From positions 1,426,001-1,490,000 of the forward strand of contig WARS01000645.1 of the NCBI GenBank assembly GCA_008933995.1: 64,000 nt of DNA, given 5' to 3'. The translations under genes were made by a program, and so were the position numbers. Below are positions 1 to 11,047 of the stretch, one piece after another (position 1 is the first letter of the stretch; the number at the start of each line of letters is the position of its first letter). Source of the DNA: Datnioides undecimradiatus (taxonomy: Eukaryota; Chordata; Actinopteri; Lobotiformes; Datnioididae). The notes beneath the pieces were generated by a model, which was given only the letters and a program-made list of their open reading frames with translations, was not told the origin of the DNA and did not search any database.

Positions 1-55
1 TATCCTGTGCACAGGAGTCTCCTGAAGAAAGCCACAAACGTTCTCAGAGACTTAC

Positions 56-237
56 TCTACAGGGAAAAGCTTGATGTGGATGTCCCCCATTGTTGTGTGG
101 ATGATAGCGCTGTCTGACACTCTCTTGGGGCCCTCGGCCTGCGTGGCAGCCATCACCTCTTCCTTCGAGGGTTTCTCATTAAAGATGTCTCTGTCTGAGT
201 CCGCACTCTTTGTGTCCTCTGGTTCTCTCTTTGTGAA
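56..237 (-). CDS. ppwd1: ppwd1 coding exon 8 (start of cyclophilin domain)
   Basis: Encodes [20 protein letters not shown], then [20 protein letters not shown] and [14 protein letters not shown]: the linker and first strand of the cyclophilin domain. Donor GTAAGT at 55-50. The window ends inside the following intron. Confidence 0.93.
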
Positions 238-2865
238 CTTATATTTTACAAAACATTGGTGTGTGAAGACAGAGAACAGGAGAACAAAGAAATTCAGCTG
301 TACCGTCTTTTGAATCGTCAGGTTGTCTCACCATGTAGAAGCGGTTTTTCTTAAACGCAGTGCAGAATATGGTGGGGTCCGGCTCCACGTTCTCTAAGGC
401 GGGGTTGTCAGACGCCTTCATCTCTACAGTGGGTGCCACGTGCATCGCCTTTGCAACGCCCTGGAACAGACTCAGCTGGACCACGCGGATGTTTTCCAAC
501 TTCCCAAGGATCCGCACACATCTAGGGCACAACACCCACCAACATTTACTTGATATTTAACCTCCACTATGTACTTTACATCAAGGTAGTGGGACAGACA
601 CATCATAGACCTAAATTAACTAACCAGTACATTAATCAATAAAAGTCCCTATTTAGCAGTCTACCCCTACAGTACAACGCTCACAGACGTTTTATCAAAT
701 CACCTTCCCCACCTTCATGTGAACGTACCTGTTGGTTTCCACATTGATGACCTTGATGCCCAGCATCGTCCCATAGAGCACAAAGTGGCCGGTCTCATCA
801 AAGATGATATTTGTTAATCGGATACCATCCACCTTCTCCAGTTCTCTCTCCACAGCCATTCGCCTCCCAAACTCCATGTCAGGCAGCTGCTGCCTCATCT
901 GCTGTAGCTCCGTGAACATCTAACATATAAAAGCAGATATGATAATCATTAGAATCTGCCAAATTAGTAAATATCCAGGCTGGCTGATGCATGAAAACCT
1001 ACCGTTAATGATTCGTCAAACACCCTCATCAGTTTCCCTGTTAAGAAGCGGAAGATCCTGACTTTCCTGTCAGAAGCAATCGTGGCCATTTTCTTTCCAT
1101 CAGGAGAAAATACAAGACTGATGGGATAGGTTTTGTGTTTTGCAAATTCATACAAGTCTGTGTCCGTTTTGTATTCCCACTCCACATTCTTGGGAAACTT
1201 GAATTCATTTGGAAGGCCTGTCCAGTATTCCAACATTCCTGCTTTGTCAGCAGATACAATAACTCTAAATTTGGGATTCAGGCGTATTTGGGACAGCGGA
1301 GAGGAGTGCATTTTGTCAAAAACATGAAGGGGCTGGTTGTTGCCCCTTCCATCATAGATGAAGATCTTCCCTGTGGATTTTTCCGAGCAGGCCACCGTGG
1401 AAATGGCATCTCCGGGATTGTAGATCCACTCACACTGGCCTGGATGAAATCTGCAAAGGAGAGAGATGGTGTCAGATGTCAATACATCTTTGGAAACATC
1501 TTCTGTCCACTCATGTGTGCACAGTACACAGGAAGTACAATAACTTTGTAATTTAGACTCACCCCAACTTCAGCATATTGATCATGTCAAAGTTGACAAC
1601 ATCAAATACTTTCATGGCCTGATCATCACCAACTGAACAGCAAAGGGCTCCTTCAGAACTGACTGCAATGCTTTCTATCACACCTGCAGAAAAAGAAAGG
1701 AATCTCAATTGTAATAACAGCACACAATGCATGTAATTATAGCACACAATGCAACGTGCACCCAAAGTGAGTCGAACGTCTGAAAATTATTTTTATGTTC
1801 TCCAAGTCATTTAAGATATATAAAAAACAAACGGTAAATGATGAATTAAATGCTTACTGAGATGACTTCGAAAGTGTTTGACAAACTCTATTCCCTCCTC
1901 TTCCTTCTTCTTCCAAAATTTGACATGGCCATCTTGGCTGGCTGTGATAATGAAGTCTGTCCTGGAAAATAAATAAATAAATAAAAAAAAAACACAACAT
2001 TTTCATTTTATTATTATTTTATTATTATTTTCATGAAAATGGGGTCTGGGGAAAAGGAGAAAGAAAGCTTTGCAAACTTGCTTTAATTTCACAACTTTAA
2101 TAGAGAGAGCAGGTTTTAAAGGATTCAGGGACATCATAAACCACCATTTAAACGAACCGCTAGGTGTAATTAAAGACTACTGCATCACATCCTAATTTAA
2201 GGTCCTATAATACAGGCTATTAAATTGTTTTGACGCCTACGTTTGACCAAAGTATGAATGACAACGATGGATGTGTACTGAAGAAATGCGTTACTAGTAA
2301 TATTTGATTCATACCATTTAAATTGTGCCTGCATTATACATAGACGCTTTAACGCTGCTACTCTGAAAACATCCTCTATCACTTAAGTATGATAGTTATT
2401 TTAAAATACAATACAGTACAGTGGAAACTAAGACAGCTGTCCCCCATGCCTAGACTAAGATGAGTAGGGTAATTCGAAGTCTAGGGTCAAGATTATTGAG
2501 AAAAATCACTTACTTTGAGCAAACTATGTGTGTGATAACGTCTCTGTGCATGTAGCTCCTTTCGTACATTGCAGCTGAAGGAAGGTTGTCCAAGTAGACA
2601 CGCTCAAATTCGAGTACTAGATTAAACAAAACAAAAACATACGGGAGTTAGCGCGAGTATCGGTTAGCATGATTAGCATCGCTAAACAGATGGATGCTAA
2701 TGTAGCGAAATGTCGCGCTGCCATAAACGAACCTTTTCTTTTCTTAGCCATGGAGGCTTCGCTTGGCATCGGTCCGACCCAGTCATTTTCTTCCTCATTC
2801 CCATCTCCATCCTGACTATCATCTGCTTTTCGCTTCAATTCCACATTATTTTCTGCTGCCGCCAT
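56..2865 (-). CDS. ppwd1: ppwd1, peptidylprolyl isomerase domain and WD repeat protein 1 (5' part, eight exons)
   Basis: PPWD1 is a nuclear protein of the activated and catalytic spliceosome: WD40 repeats followed by a C-terminal cyclophilin domain. Eight exons join in phase (1472 nt, 490 codons plus 2 nt): 2733-2865, 2514-2616, 1858-1961, 1563-1683, 1003-1450, 729-919, 332-521, 56-237, all with GT-AG borders. The start is the ATG at 2865 ([13 protein letters not shown]); the acidic, basic-rich N-terminus and the WVGPMP motif match the vertebrate family as I recall it. WD signatures include [17 protein letters not shown] and RKVRIFRF. Exon 8 enters the cyclophilin fold ([15 protein letters not shown]). 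The remaining roughly 155 residues, including the active site, lie off the left edge. No lesion is seen in the visible part. It runs divergently from cwc27. Confidence 0.95.
332..521 (-). CDS. ppwd1: ppwd1 coding exon 7
   Basis: Encodes [20 protein letters not shown], then [20 protein letters not shown] and KKNRFYM, the end of the WD40 part. Acceptor CCTAG, donor GTGAGA. The first A completes the Arg codon left open by exon 6. Confidence 0.94.
729..919 (-). CDS. ppwd1: ppwd1 coding exon 6 (WD repeat)
   Basis: Encodes [20 protein letters not shown], then [15 protein letters not shown] and [20 protein letters not shown] charged helix-like insertion leads into another WD blade. Acceptor GTTAG, donor GTACGT. 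Confidence 0.94.
1003..1450 (-). CDS. ppwd1: ppwd1 coding exon 5 (WD repeats)
   Basis: The largest visible exon (448 nt). It carries [59 protein letters not shown] and [20 protein letters not shown], covering the middle WD40 blades. Acceptor TTTGCAG, donor GTAGGT. Confidence 0.95.
1563..1683 (-). CDS. ppwd1: ppwd1 coding exon 4 (WD repeat)
   Basis: Encodes [20 protein letters not shown] and then [20 protein letters not shown], the second WD40 blade. Acceptor TTCTGCAG, donor GTGAGT. The Gly codon is split between this exon and the next. Confidence 0.95.
1858..1961 (-). CDS. ppwd1: ppwd1 coding exon 3 (WD repeat)
   Basis: Encodes [20 protein letters not shown] and then [14 protein letters not shown]. 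The first clear WD40 blade, with DGHVKFW at its end. Acceptor TTTCCAG, donor GTAAGC. Confidence 0.93.
2514..2616 (-). CDS. ppwd1: ppwd1 coding exon 2
   Basis: Encodes [20 protein letters not shown] and then [15 protein letters not shown], the linker into the first WD blade. Acceptor CTAG and donor GTAAGT. Almost every residue matches the human protein as recalled. Confidence 0.93.
2733..2865 (-). CDS. ppwd1: ppwd1 coding exon 1
   Basis: Residues 1-45. ATG at 2865-2863, then an acidic stretch ([14 protein letters not shown]) and [16 protein letters not shown]. The exon ends after the first base of the Val codon, at a GTTCGT donor. An in-frame TTG lies 9 nt upstream, but the ATG is the natural start. 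Confidence 0.9.
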
Positions 2866-3839
2866 TGCTACCAATCTTCCGCGTGGTCCTACTCAGAATG
2901 TGGTATTTCCGTTTGGCGCGTGGTATTTTTTTTATTTTTTGGCTGAGAACCCGATCTCTCATTTAACCGAACACACTAAACATAATAAATAAAATCGCAG
3001 AGGATAAGTGGTTACAACCCAATACAAATAACATCAAGAAAAATGAAATAAAGTACATTAAAACAAAACAAAATAAATATATGATGTAACCCGCGATAAT
3101 GATGGTCATGATCGTTGATGAGACACAAAATATAATCAAAAACTTTAGGGGGGGTGGGGTATTTTAAAACAACATGAAAGGGGATGAATCCCCTCAAATC
3201 ATTCTTGCTGTTATTTCCCTTGATTTGTAACTGAATTTGAAATAATTTATAAACAAAACATCAGAAAGCTCTTTTAAAAAAAACTCAATTTGCTACAATC
3301 TAACTAGTCCAACTAATGATTTTGATTTGCTTTGTTTTGTTTTAAAGAATATTTGTATCGGGTTTTGACCGTTGACGCCAAACTTTTTTAACCAAGTTAG
3401 CTGTAGTGGAACAATTGTATTCTGTTGTTTCCGAGGATGTGTTGTCGTGGAACACTTGGGTCAGACCAAAAATTCATCTTTGGGGGGACGTGGAGGTATA
3501 ATAGTGTTATGGATTTTTCAGTCCCCAGCACGTTACCGGATCAAACTTCATGTACATTTCCCATTTATTCCATTTTACGTAAAAACAAATAAATGAAAAA
3601 ATCCAAATTTCAATCATAAATGAATATGATATATTACTTTCAATTACAACTCCCCTACATACTGCGCAGTAAACAATAATCTCACATGTAGGGCCAAGAT
3701 GGCTGGAGACACAAAATAATATTTTTCACTAGTAGAGAATGTACTTGAAGTAACACTATACACCGTTTTATATTTTTAGGTATCAGACATTCTTAAACAC
3801 ACATTCTTTTGCCTTAGCAAGTAAAACCTCAGCGCCAGA
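2866..3839. promoter_or_regulatory. Divergent promoter region between ppwd1 and cwc27
   Basis: Only 974 bp separate the two start codons, which face away from each other, so the region must hold both promoters and both 5' UTRs. A YY1-like AAGATGGC lies at 3696-3703, about 140 bp upstream of the cwc27 ATG. The palindrome ACTGCGCAGT (NRF1-like half sites) lies at 3661-3670. The ppwd1 start itself sits in a GCCGCCAT context. The middle (about 2940-3350) is AT-rich with no recognisable gene. The exact start sites are not visible. Confidence 0.6.
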
Positions 3840-3881
3840 ATGAGCAATATATACATTCAAGAGCCGCCAACAAATGGAAAG
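3840..3881 (+). CDS. cwc27: cwc27 coding exon 1
   Basis: ATG at 3840, encoding [14 protein letters not shown], the invariant N-terminus of CWC27. Donor GTGAGC. The A at position -3 fits a vertebrate start context. Confidence 0.95.
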
Positions 3882-6800
3882 GTGAGCGCGACTTTTTGCA
3901 ATTTTAACTTCTACTTTATTCTTTTATGTGCAGTATGAGCAAGAGCTGTCAATATTTACTTTACTGTAAGAGTTTAAAATGTTGACCAGGACGTCTAGCA
4001 CAATTTTACATTTAGCTGGACACTAAAGACAGTAATCTGATCTACTGCATTTGAACATTATATTTCTCGAAATTTAGATTATATTAGCTTCATCGATAAT
4101 GTTACTTTGAACGGTGTTTGCTGTTGTCGAAGATTTTGTTTACTTTTCTGCCAGTTAAAAATGTGTTATTTTAAAAATGCCACTTTGCAATTTAGGTCCT
4201 ATTGAAGACCTCAGCAGGCGACATCGACATTGAGTTGTGGTCCAAGGAGGCTCCTAAAGCATGCAGGAACTTTGTGCAACTGTGCATGGAAGGTAAAATA
4301 AATAAATAAATAAATTAAAAGACCAACTGCACCCATCCTTCCAGTTTCGTGAGATTTGCTTTTGCACGTTCTCTCATCCTCTTTGAGATCTATAGCGCTT
4401 TAGAACAGTTTGAAGCATGGACATATTTAAAGCCAGTCACATTTATTCTGGACTAAAGTGAATTATACACTTTCTGGGTTATCCATATAATGTTTTGCCA
4501 TGGAGGTGTCAGCAAATTTAAATAAATATATCACCAAAGTATCTTCTCTATATTGCATATTCAAAAATTATACTTGCATTTACCACTCTGTTTGATGATG
4601 CTCCAGTTGAACAATTTATTAGTAAAGAACAACCCTCATGATTTAAAATATGCATCAATATTTACTGTTAACATGTTGTATTTCATTCCATTGTGGTTGT
4701 GGTTACACACTGTACATGATAGTTTAATTTATATTTTAATTCATGATAGATTACGAATAATAAATACACTCTTACTGACCTTTGATATTTATTATTATAT
4801 CTATTTTTGTCAAAATGTGTACATCTGCTAAGCCTTTTATTGTATCAGGTAAACAGACTTATCTGAGACCACTGAGCTCAGATGAATTACAGGGTTAATA
4901 AGTAATGTAATCCACGTATGTTGATTTTTGTGCTTGCCTGTAGGCAGATGATCAGTAGTACTCCCTAAAGACTTCCTAGTTAATTGCAGTTACATAAGTT
5001 TACTAAATGGAGAAATTACAGGCCTGCGAAACAAAGTGTTATGTCTGTCGTCTAGGTTACTATGACGGCACAGTGTTTCATCGCGTGGTGCGTGACTTCA
5101 TTGTTCAGGGCGGAGATCCCACTGGAACAGGGGCAGGTGGAGAGTCCATCTATGGCCGGCCATTCAAGGTCAGACTGCTACTCCTTTTTTAAATCATTCT
5201 GTATATTTGATATAGAGTCACAAGTATGACTCATTCTTATGTCTTATCAAATATTAACCCAGTACATTTAAATCATCGTTCTCTCGTCATCAAATCATCT
5301 TTTTTTAATTTTTTTTTATTTTAGGATGAGTTTCATTCCAGATTGCGCTTCAATCGAAGAGGATTGGTTGCCATGGCGAATGCCGGGCCACATGATAATG
5401 GCAGTCAGTTTTTTTTCACCTTGGGACGTGCAGATGAGCTCAACAACAAACACACCATATTTGGCAAGGTAAAGTTTTGCTGTGTTTATTGCTTCATGGA
5501 TCCAGATCAATGTAGTTTTCCTGACCAGCATATGTCAAAATGTATTTGACCATTTGTTTTTTCAATAATGCCCAATGCAGGTCACAGGAGACACAGTTTA
5601 TAACATGCTCAGATTAGCAGAAGTTGAATGTGACGCTGAAGAAAGACCTCTGAATGCTCACAAGATAAAATCGACTGAGGTATTTTCTTTTTCTTCCTGT
5701 AGTTTTTGACTTAATGTTGACAGCTTTTTCATGTTAAGTGTGTCAAATGCAAAAACCTTTTGTCTCTTCCAGGTGCTTCACTCTCCTTTTGATGACATTA
5801 TACCCCGTGAATTAAAGAAAGCCAGAAAGGAAAAAGATAAAGAGGAGGGAAAGAAATCCCAGTCAAAAGCCACAAAGTGAGTGTTCAGTCTTCACCCGTC
5901 TCTCTGAACATTTGAAGGTTTCTGCACTGCAGCTGATGGAGCCTTGTTCTTTATCTTCATTCTTTTTTGTTTTATTTTTTTTACATGTTTTGTTGCTCAT
6001 CATCTTTTACTGTTTCATCTGACCGAAAAGCATAAAAGAAACTTTAATAACCATCAGCAATCACTCTTGGAACAACATTATAAGGATGTCATTTTTGATG
6101 CTTCAGTGTGATGATTTTTGCAGGAACTTCAGTCTGTTATCATTTGGAGAGGAAGCTGAAGAGGAAGAGGAGATGGTGAATCAAGTCAGTCAGGTAATGA
6201 AGTAGAAAACGTTTCAAGACCGACCAATAAAACTGTCGACGTCTGACACTGAGCCTTATGCTAGTGTATTACACACCTACTGGGAGTATTGGTGTTATCC
6301 TTCATGAGTGGGTCTAAAGGAAGCCATAAGTTTTATTTAATTCTAAAGGTTAGTTGTTAACTTCCCACCATGTTATATGATTTTAAATTTGTGTCATTTC
6401 AGATAATCTGAAATCATGCAATCTGTTTGTACATTTGATCGCTCTAGCTGTGCAACTGTACTGAATACACAGTTTCACTTTCTTTTTCAATAATATGTTT
6501 ATGTGCCTGACAAACCTTTGTGGCCATTGGACTTGTGTAAAATGTAAATTTACACAAATGTAAATTTGTGTGTTTGGCAGTTAAAGTAATTCTCCATGAT
6601 GTTGATTTTAAAAGGTTTTCTATTAAAATAAAGAGGAACTTTCAGAAATTGAGGTTGAAGTTAAAGTAAGAAAATGTAGTGAACTGTGTAAAAACAAAAT
6701 CTGTTGTTTATCATTGTTGATGTTTCTGCAGACACTAAAGGGAAAAAGCAAAAGCAGCCATGACCTGCTGAAAGATGATCCCAGACTGAGCTCTGTTCCA

Positions 6801-9331
6801 GCAGTTGATAAGTATGTACAATGACTCATTTATTGATAATGAAACAATAAAGACCCTCTGCAACATTCATACTGTTTGTCCCTTTTAACATTGACACATA
6901 TTTTGCTTTAAAAGGAAAAATAAGAAGGGGACATCAGGAGATGCAGCAGAGGTAAGTCGGACATATTGCCAAGAAACAAAACAAAGTTACCCCAGTCACT
7001 TTTTTCTCTAATTGCAAATGCCAACGTGTTCTTCCAGACAGACGATGAAGCCGACGGTGACGTTGAAGATGACATGGATGCAGATGAAGAGTATGACTCG
7101 GATAAGCGGGAGAAGATGAGAGAGCTCATCAGTAAAAAGCTGCAGAAAGAAAAAGGCACAGAGAAAACGACAGAGCCCGGAGAGGAAGACCGAGGCAAAA
7201 AGTCCAGCCGCAGGTACGAGCATGTGTTCCCTGTTTCCACCTTTCAATTTAGAGCCTCTCTGCAGCGGATCCCAGCATCAGTAAATATACAGACTACTTC
7301 CAACTGATGGCTGATTTGTTTAATAAGTAGTCCGCTTGATTTTTGCCTTGGTGCTTGCAGCTTCAACAGGGTCAGTAAGTCGTTCTTCCACCTGTAACAT
7401 AGTGTAACAACCTGGTGGGGGAGCTGTTGACCTGGTTAACACAGAGGAAAAGCGATGAACCTCTTTGACACACACTACCCAGTTCAGTGAATTTGGTTGA
7501 AGGAGAATAGACAATCCAAACTTCATGATTGTGTAAAGCAACAGCAAGACCACAGGACCTGAGCTTCAAATATTCTTATGTGCAATATTGAGTGACAGTC
7601 TATTAAATGTCAAGAAACTGTGAAAAAATTACAGTGCAGTCCACGACCCCTAAATGTTCCATCTATAATCAAGTATTACAAAGAAAAGCTACAACTCCTC
7701 ACAGGTGAGAAGCTTGAAACAGTGTTTGTTTGGTATTTGTTGTTGGAAAATGACCTGAAGTATCAATCAGTTATCAAAATAGTTGCCGGATAATTTTCTA
7801 TCACTTCAGTTAACATTGAGCTCAGCTACACTGAGCTAATATTGAAACACAGTAACTATTAAAACAGGTCTACAGGAGATGAAAATGATTCGTGTAATAT
7901 TTAGACACTGCGAAGGCCCAGATGCACAAAAAACAATAATTAAAGTGTAAATTACTGCCTCTCTGCAACAGCAAATCCCTCCAAAACAGTTTTGTCTGCC
8001 GGTCTCTCTGATTAGGTCATGGTTCGATTTCCAAAGTAGTCTGACAAACAAATTGATACACAAAGTGAAATGACCGTGTTATTCAAAACACATTCAAGCA
8101 CATTTTGCTGTCTACAAGTAGTCAAATTATTGCCTGGTTCCAGGGCTTTGAACCCGTGTCTTGAACACAGGTCATACACTATATTTCTTACTTGTTTCCA
8201 CAATTGTCAAAAAAAGGGAAAATCCAAATACGATCAATTTACAATTTAAACTGAGAAAAGCAGCAAATCCTCACTTTTGAGAAGCTGGAACCAGAGATTC
8301 TGCTCAAAAAATTACTTAAATGATCAGTAATCACAATAGTTATTCCCCAGACATTATAAATAACATATGTGCAGTCATGTCAGTAGGATACTATGTTCGC
8401 ATACGGCCACTCACAAGAAGCAGATTTAACAACCAGCAACAGAGACGGATTGATAGGTACCCTGACTTTTAATCCCTTGTAAAGCTCAAACTCAACTGGA
8501 TCCTACATTTCCGATGATGCGGTTCAGTTGCACCTTTAATTAGTCACCTAAGTAAGTGCCTGCTTCTTTCAAACCCGATGCCTCCAGTCTGAAATGCAGG
8601 CCATCTGTTGAACCCTTTGAGTTTAAAAGGCCCAGCTGAGACGATCCTGATGACATCACTGCAGCTGGATTTACAAATTTTAAATGCATGTCAGGAAAAT
8701 CTGCATAACAATTCAAATAGCAAGCATGAACGGACTGTTCTGCAAAGACAAATTCTTCTTCTTCTTATCTCAGAGTAGAAATAGCTGGATGCTCACATGA
8801 GTTAAGTATTCACCACAAGTGTTTCCATCTCACATAAACAGAGTTAACTCTTTTTCAAAAGAAAGGCTTTTGCCAGATCAAGAAAGCATAAAAAACTTTC
8901 TCAAACCTTCTCATTTTGCTGTTCACATCATCCTCCTAAAATTATCTTGATGGGAGCGCAGCTGATTACATCATCAGGGTTATTTTTCATCAGACTTCAT
9001 GAAGCTCCCCCAGATTCACAGAAGATATTAAATAACTGTTTGTGTAGACAGCTAGTGTCAGGGTGACGACAACGCTAAACTTCATATGTATAATCTGCAG
9101 AAGACTCTGTCGGCTCAAAGAAGATTTGATAAAATGTTGATACATGTGTCTGAAATACATCCAAAATCAAAATCTCCTGCCATGCCCCTAAATCACACTA
9201 ATTTATTTATTTATGCAGAATACAAAATCTATGAATATGGTCTTGAACGTAGCCCCAGCACCTCTCCAGTTCTCACGTCATACACATATCTTCCAGCTCT
9301 GTTTCTACACACATCCACTCACTTTCACTCA

Positions 9332-9378
<47 letters not shown>

Positions 9379-10993
9379 CCACCAAAATACGCACATATCT
9401 CAGTTGTAGCTCACTGGACCAACATCAGTGGACCTGCTATTTGAAACAGGAATGTTGGCACCCAAACCAAATTACTTACTGTGCCGAAGTAGAAGCAAAC
9501 AGTGCGTCTGTCTGAGCCAACAGTGTGAGTGAAGTGAAGGTGAGAGTTGGAAGGTGCTGCTGTGTGAGACAACATTAGTATGAAAATGACCTGAGGAGGA
9601 TGGAGGGAGTGATTTATCTTTCATCTCTCTTTGATGCTGCGGGCTTGGCCAGTTATCTCTCCTCAATATCCTCCTAACAGGTAGCCCTCAACACACATTA
9701 TCAACACTTCTCTCATTAGTGCTAATGGGATAAGGAGTGGGCCCTTGTCAGTTGTGTGTGTGCGTGCATGCCCTGACTGACAGCCAGCCCAATGCAGGCA
9801 GACTGTAGTATATTAAACACAAGCGCAGATTGTTTTGCTACAAGAACTGTAACCCAACACAGTGGTTTGTCTTGGCAGGGAATCAAAGAGCAGGCTGGTA
9901 GGTACAGTGTTAGTCCGGGACAAAGGGGGCATTGTTGCAGGGTGAGCTCTACTCTCCCACCATTGCTTTGGTTTGAGCTTTCAGCTGCTCTGTGCGCAAG
10001 GAGGAACACTGACTGGTATCTAGTCACCTGGGGGGAGAAAAGGAGAGAGGATGTTAAAAGCAGCCTCTTTTCTCAGCTCTGTCCGATTGACTTTACCAAT
10101 GCAGGACTTTTGTTGTTTGCTCTGTCAGATGTGCAGCATGTGATGTGTCTGAAGGACAGTTCTCTGGTGTCTGCAGGCCTCAGTTGGGGAAACATTTACA
10201 ATGCTGATTGTATCTTTTTTTTGTTACTCAAAGTCAAGGCTGTTGAAACAACCTTGAAGTGAGGAGTCTCCCTGAAACCAAAATAGTTTTTACATCAGGA
10301 CAAAACGATCTAACGTTGCAATCCAGCAGCCAGATGATATTCCACTGCAATATTCCATGATTGCAAAATGCTTGAACTTGTTCACATTCATGAGCAAGTT
10401 GCCAAATCATGGTGCACTGTACCTGAACCAGGGAAAGAGTCACAATCGATCAAAACGGATCCTATTTATACTCAGTTTGTCTCAACTTGCTGTGATGTTT
10501 GATGTTGTTGGTAATCCTGGTTAAGCTTCTGTGCTCACAGTTTGACACTTCTTTTATGTTACTATTGATCATGTCTGGTTTTGCTGCATTTGAAGTAGGC
10601 CTCTTTAGGGGGGTTGCTTTATAAAAGACACTACTGAATGAAGTCCCAAAAGCAGTGTATGTGGTAGTCGCCACTTTTGTTAAACCCGACGGGGCATGAC
10701 TGGGGAGCAAAATGCTTCCATATGGCTGTGGGACACAGTGTGAGCTGCTTCTGCCAGCAGGGCCTGGCTCCCTCTGCTGTCTCTGGTAATCGCTTTTCAG
10801 TAACTCCAGCCTGAAGATAATGACAGAAGTGCGCTTCCTGTTATTTATATCTCTTGTTATCACATACTTATATGCGGTGTATACAGTAGGAACAGAATGA
10901 CTTTAATGGAGTCCTTAAAGATTCAGTTGCATTCAAGATTATCATCCACGTGATGTCCCTTTACAGTATGTTATTCAAATAAACACTAAACAA

Positions 10994-11047
<54 letters not shown>

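Noticed and set aside
8129-8190. B-box-like GGTTCAAAGCC on the minus strand, tested as a tRNA or SINE
   Set aside because: No A box at the right distance and no foldable arms; it lies among decayed copies of another repeat.
9792-10262. 156-codon plus-strand frame in cwc27 intron 10
   Set aside because: No homology recognised, no phase-compatible splice borders, ordinary intronic composition.
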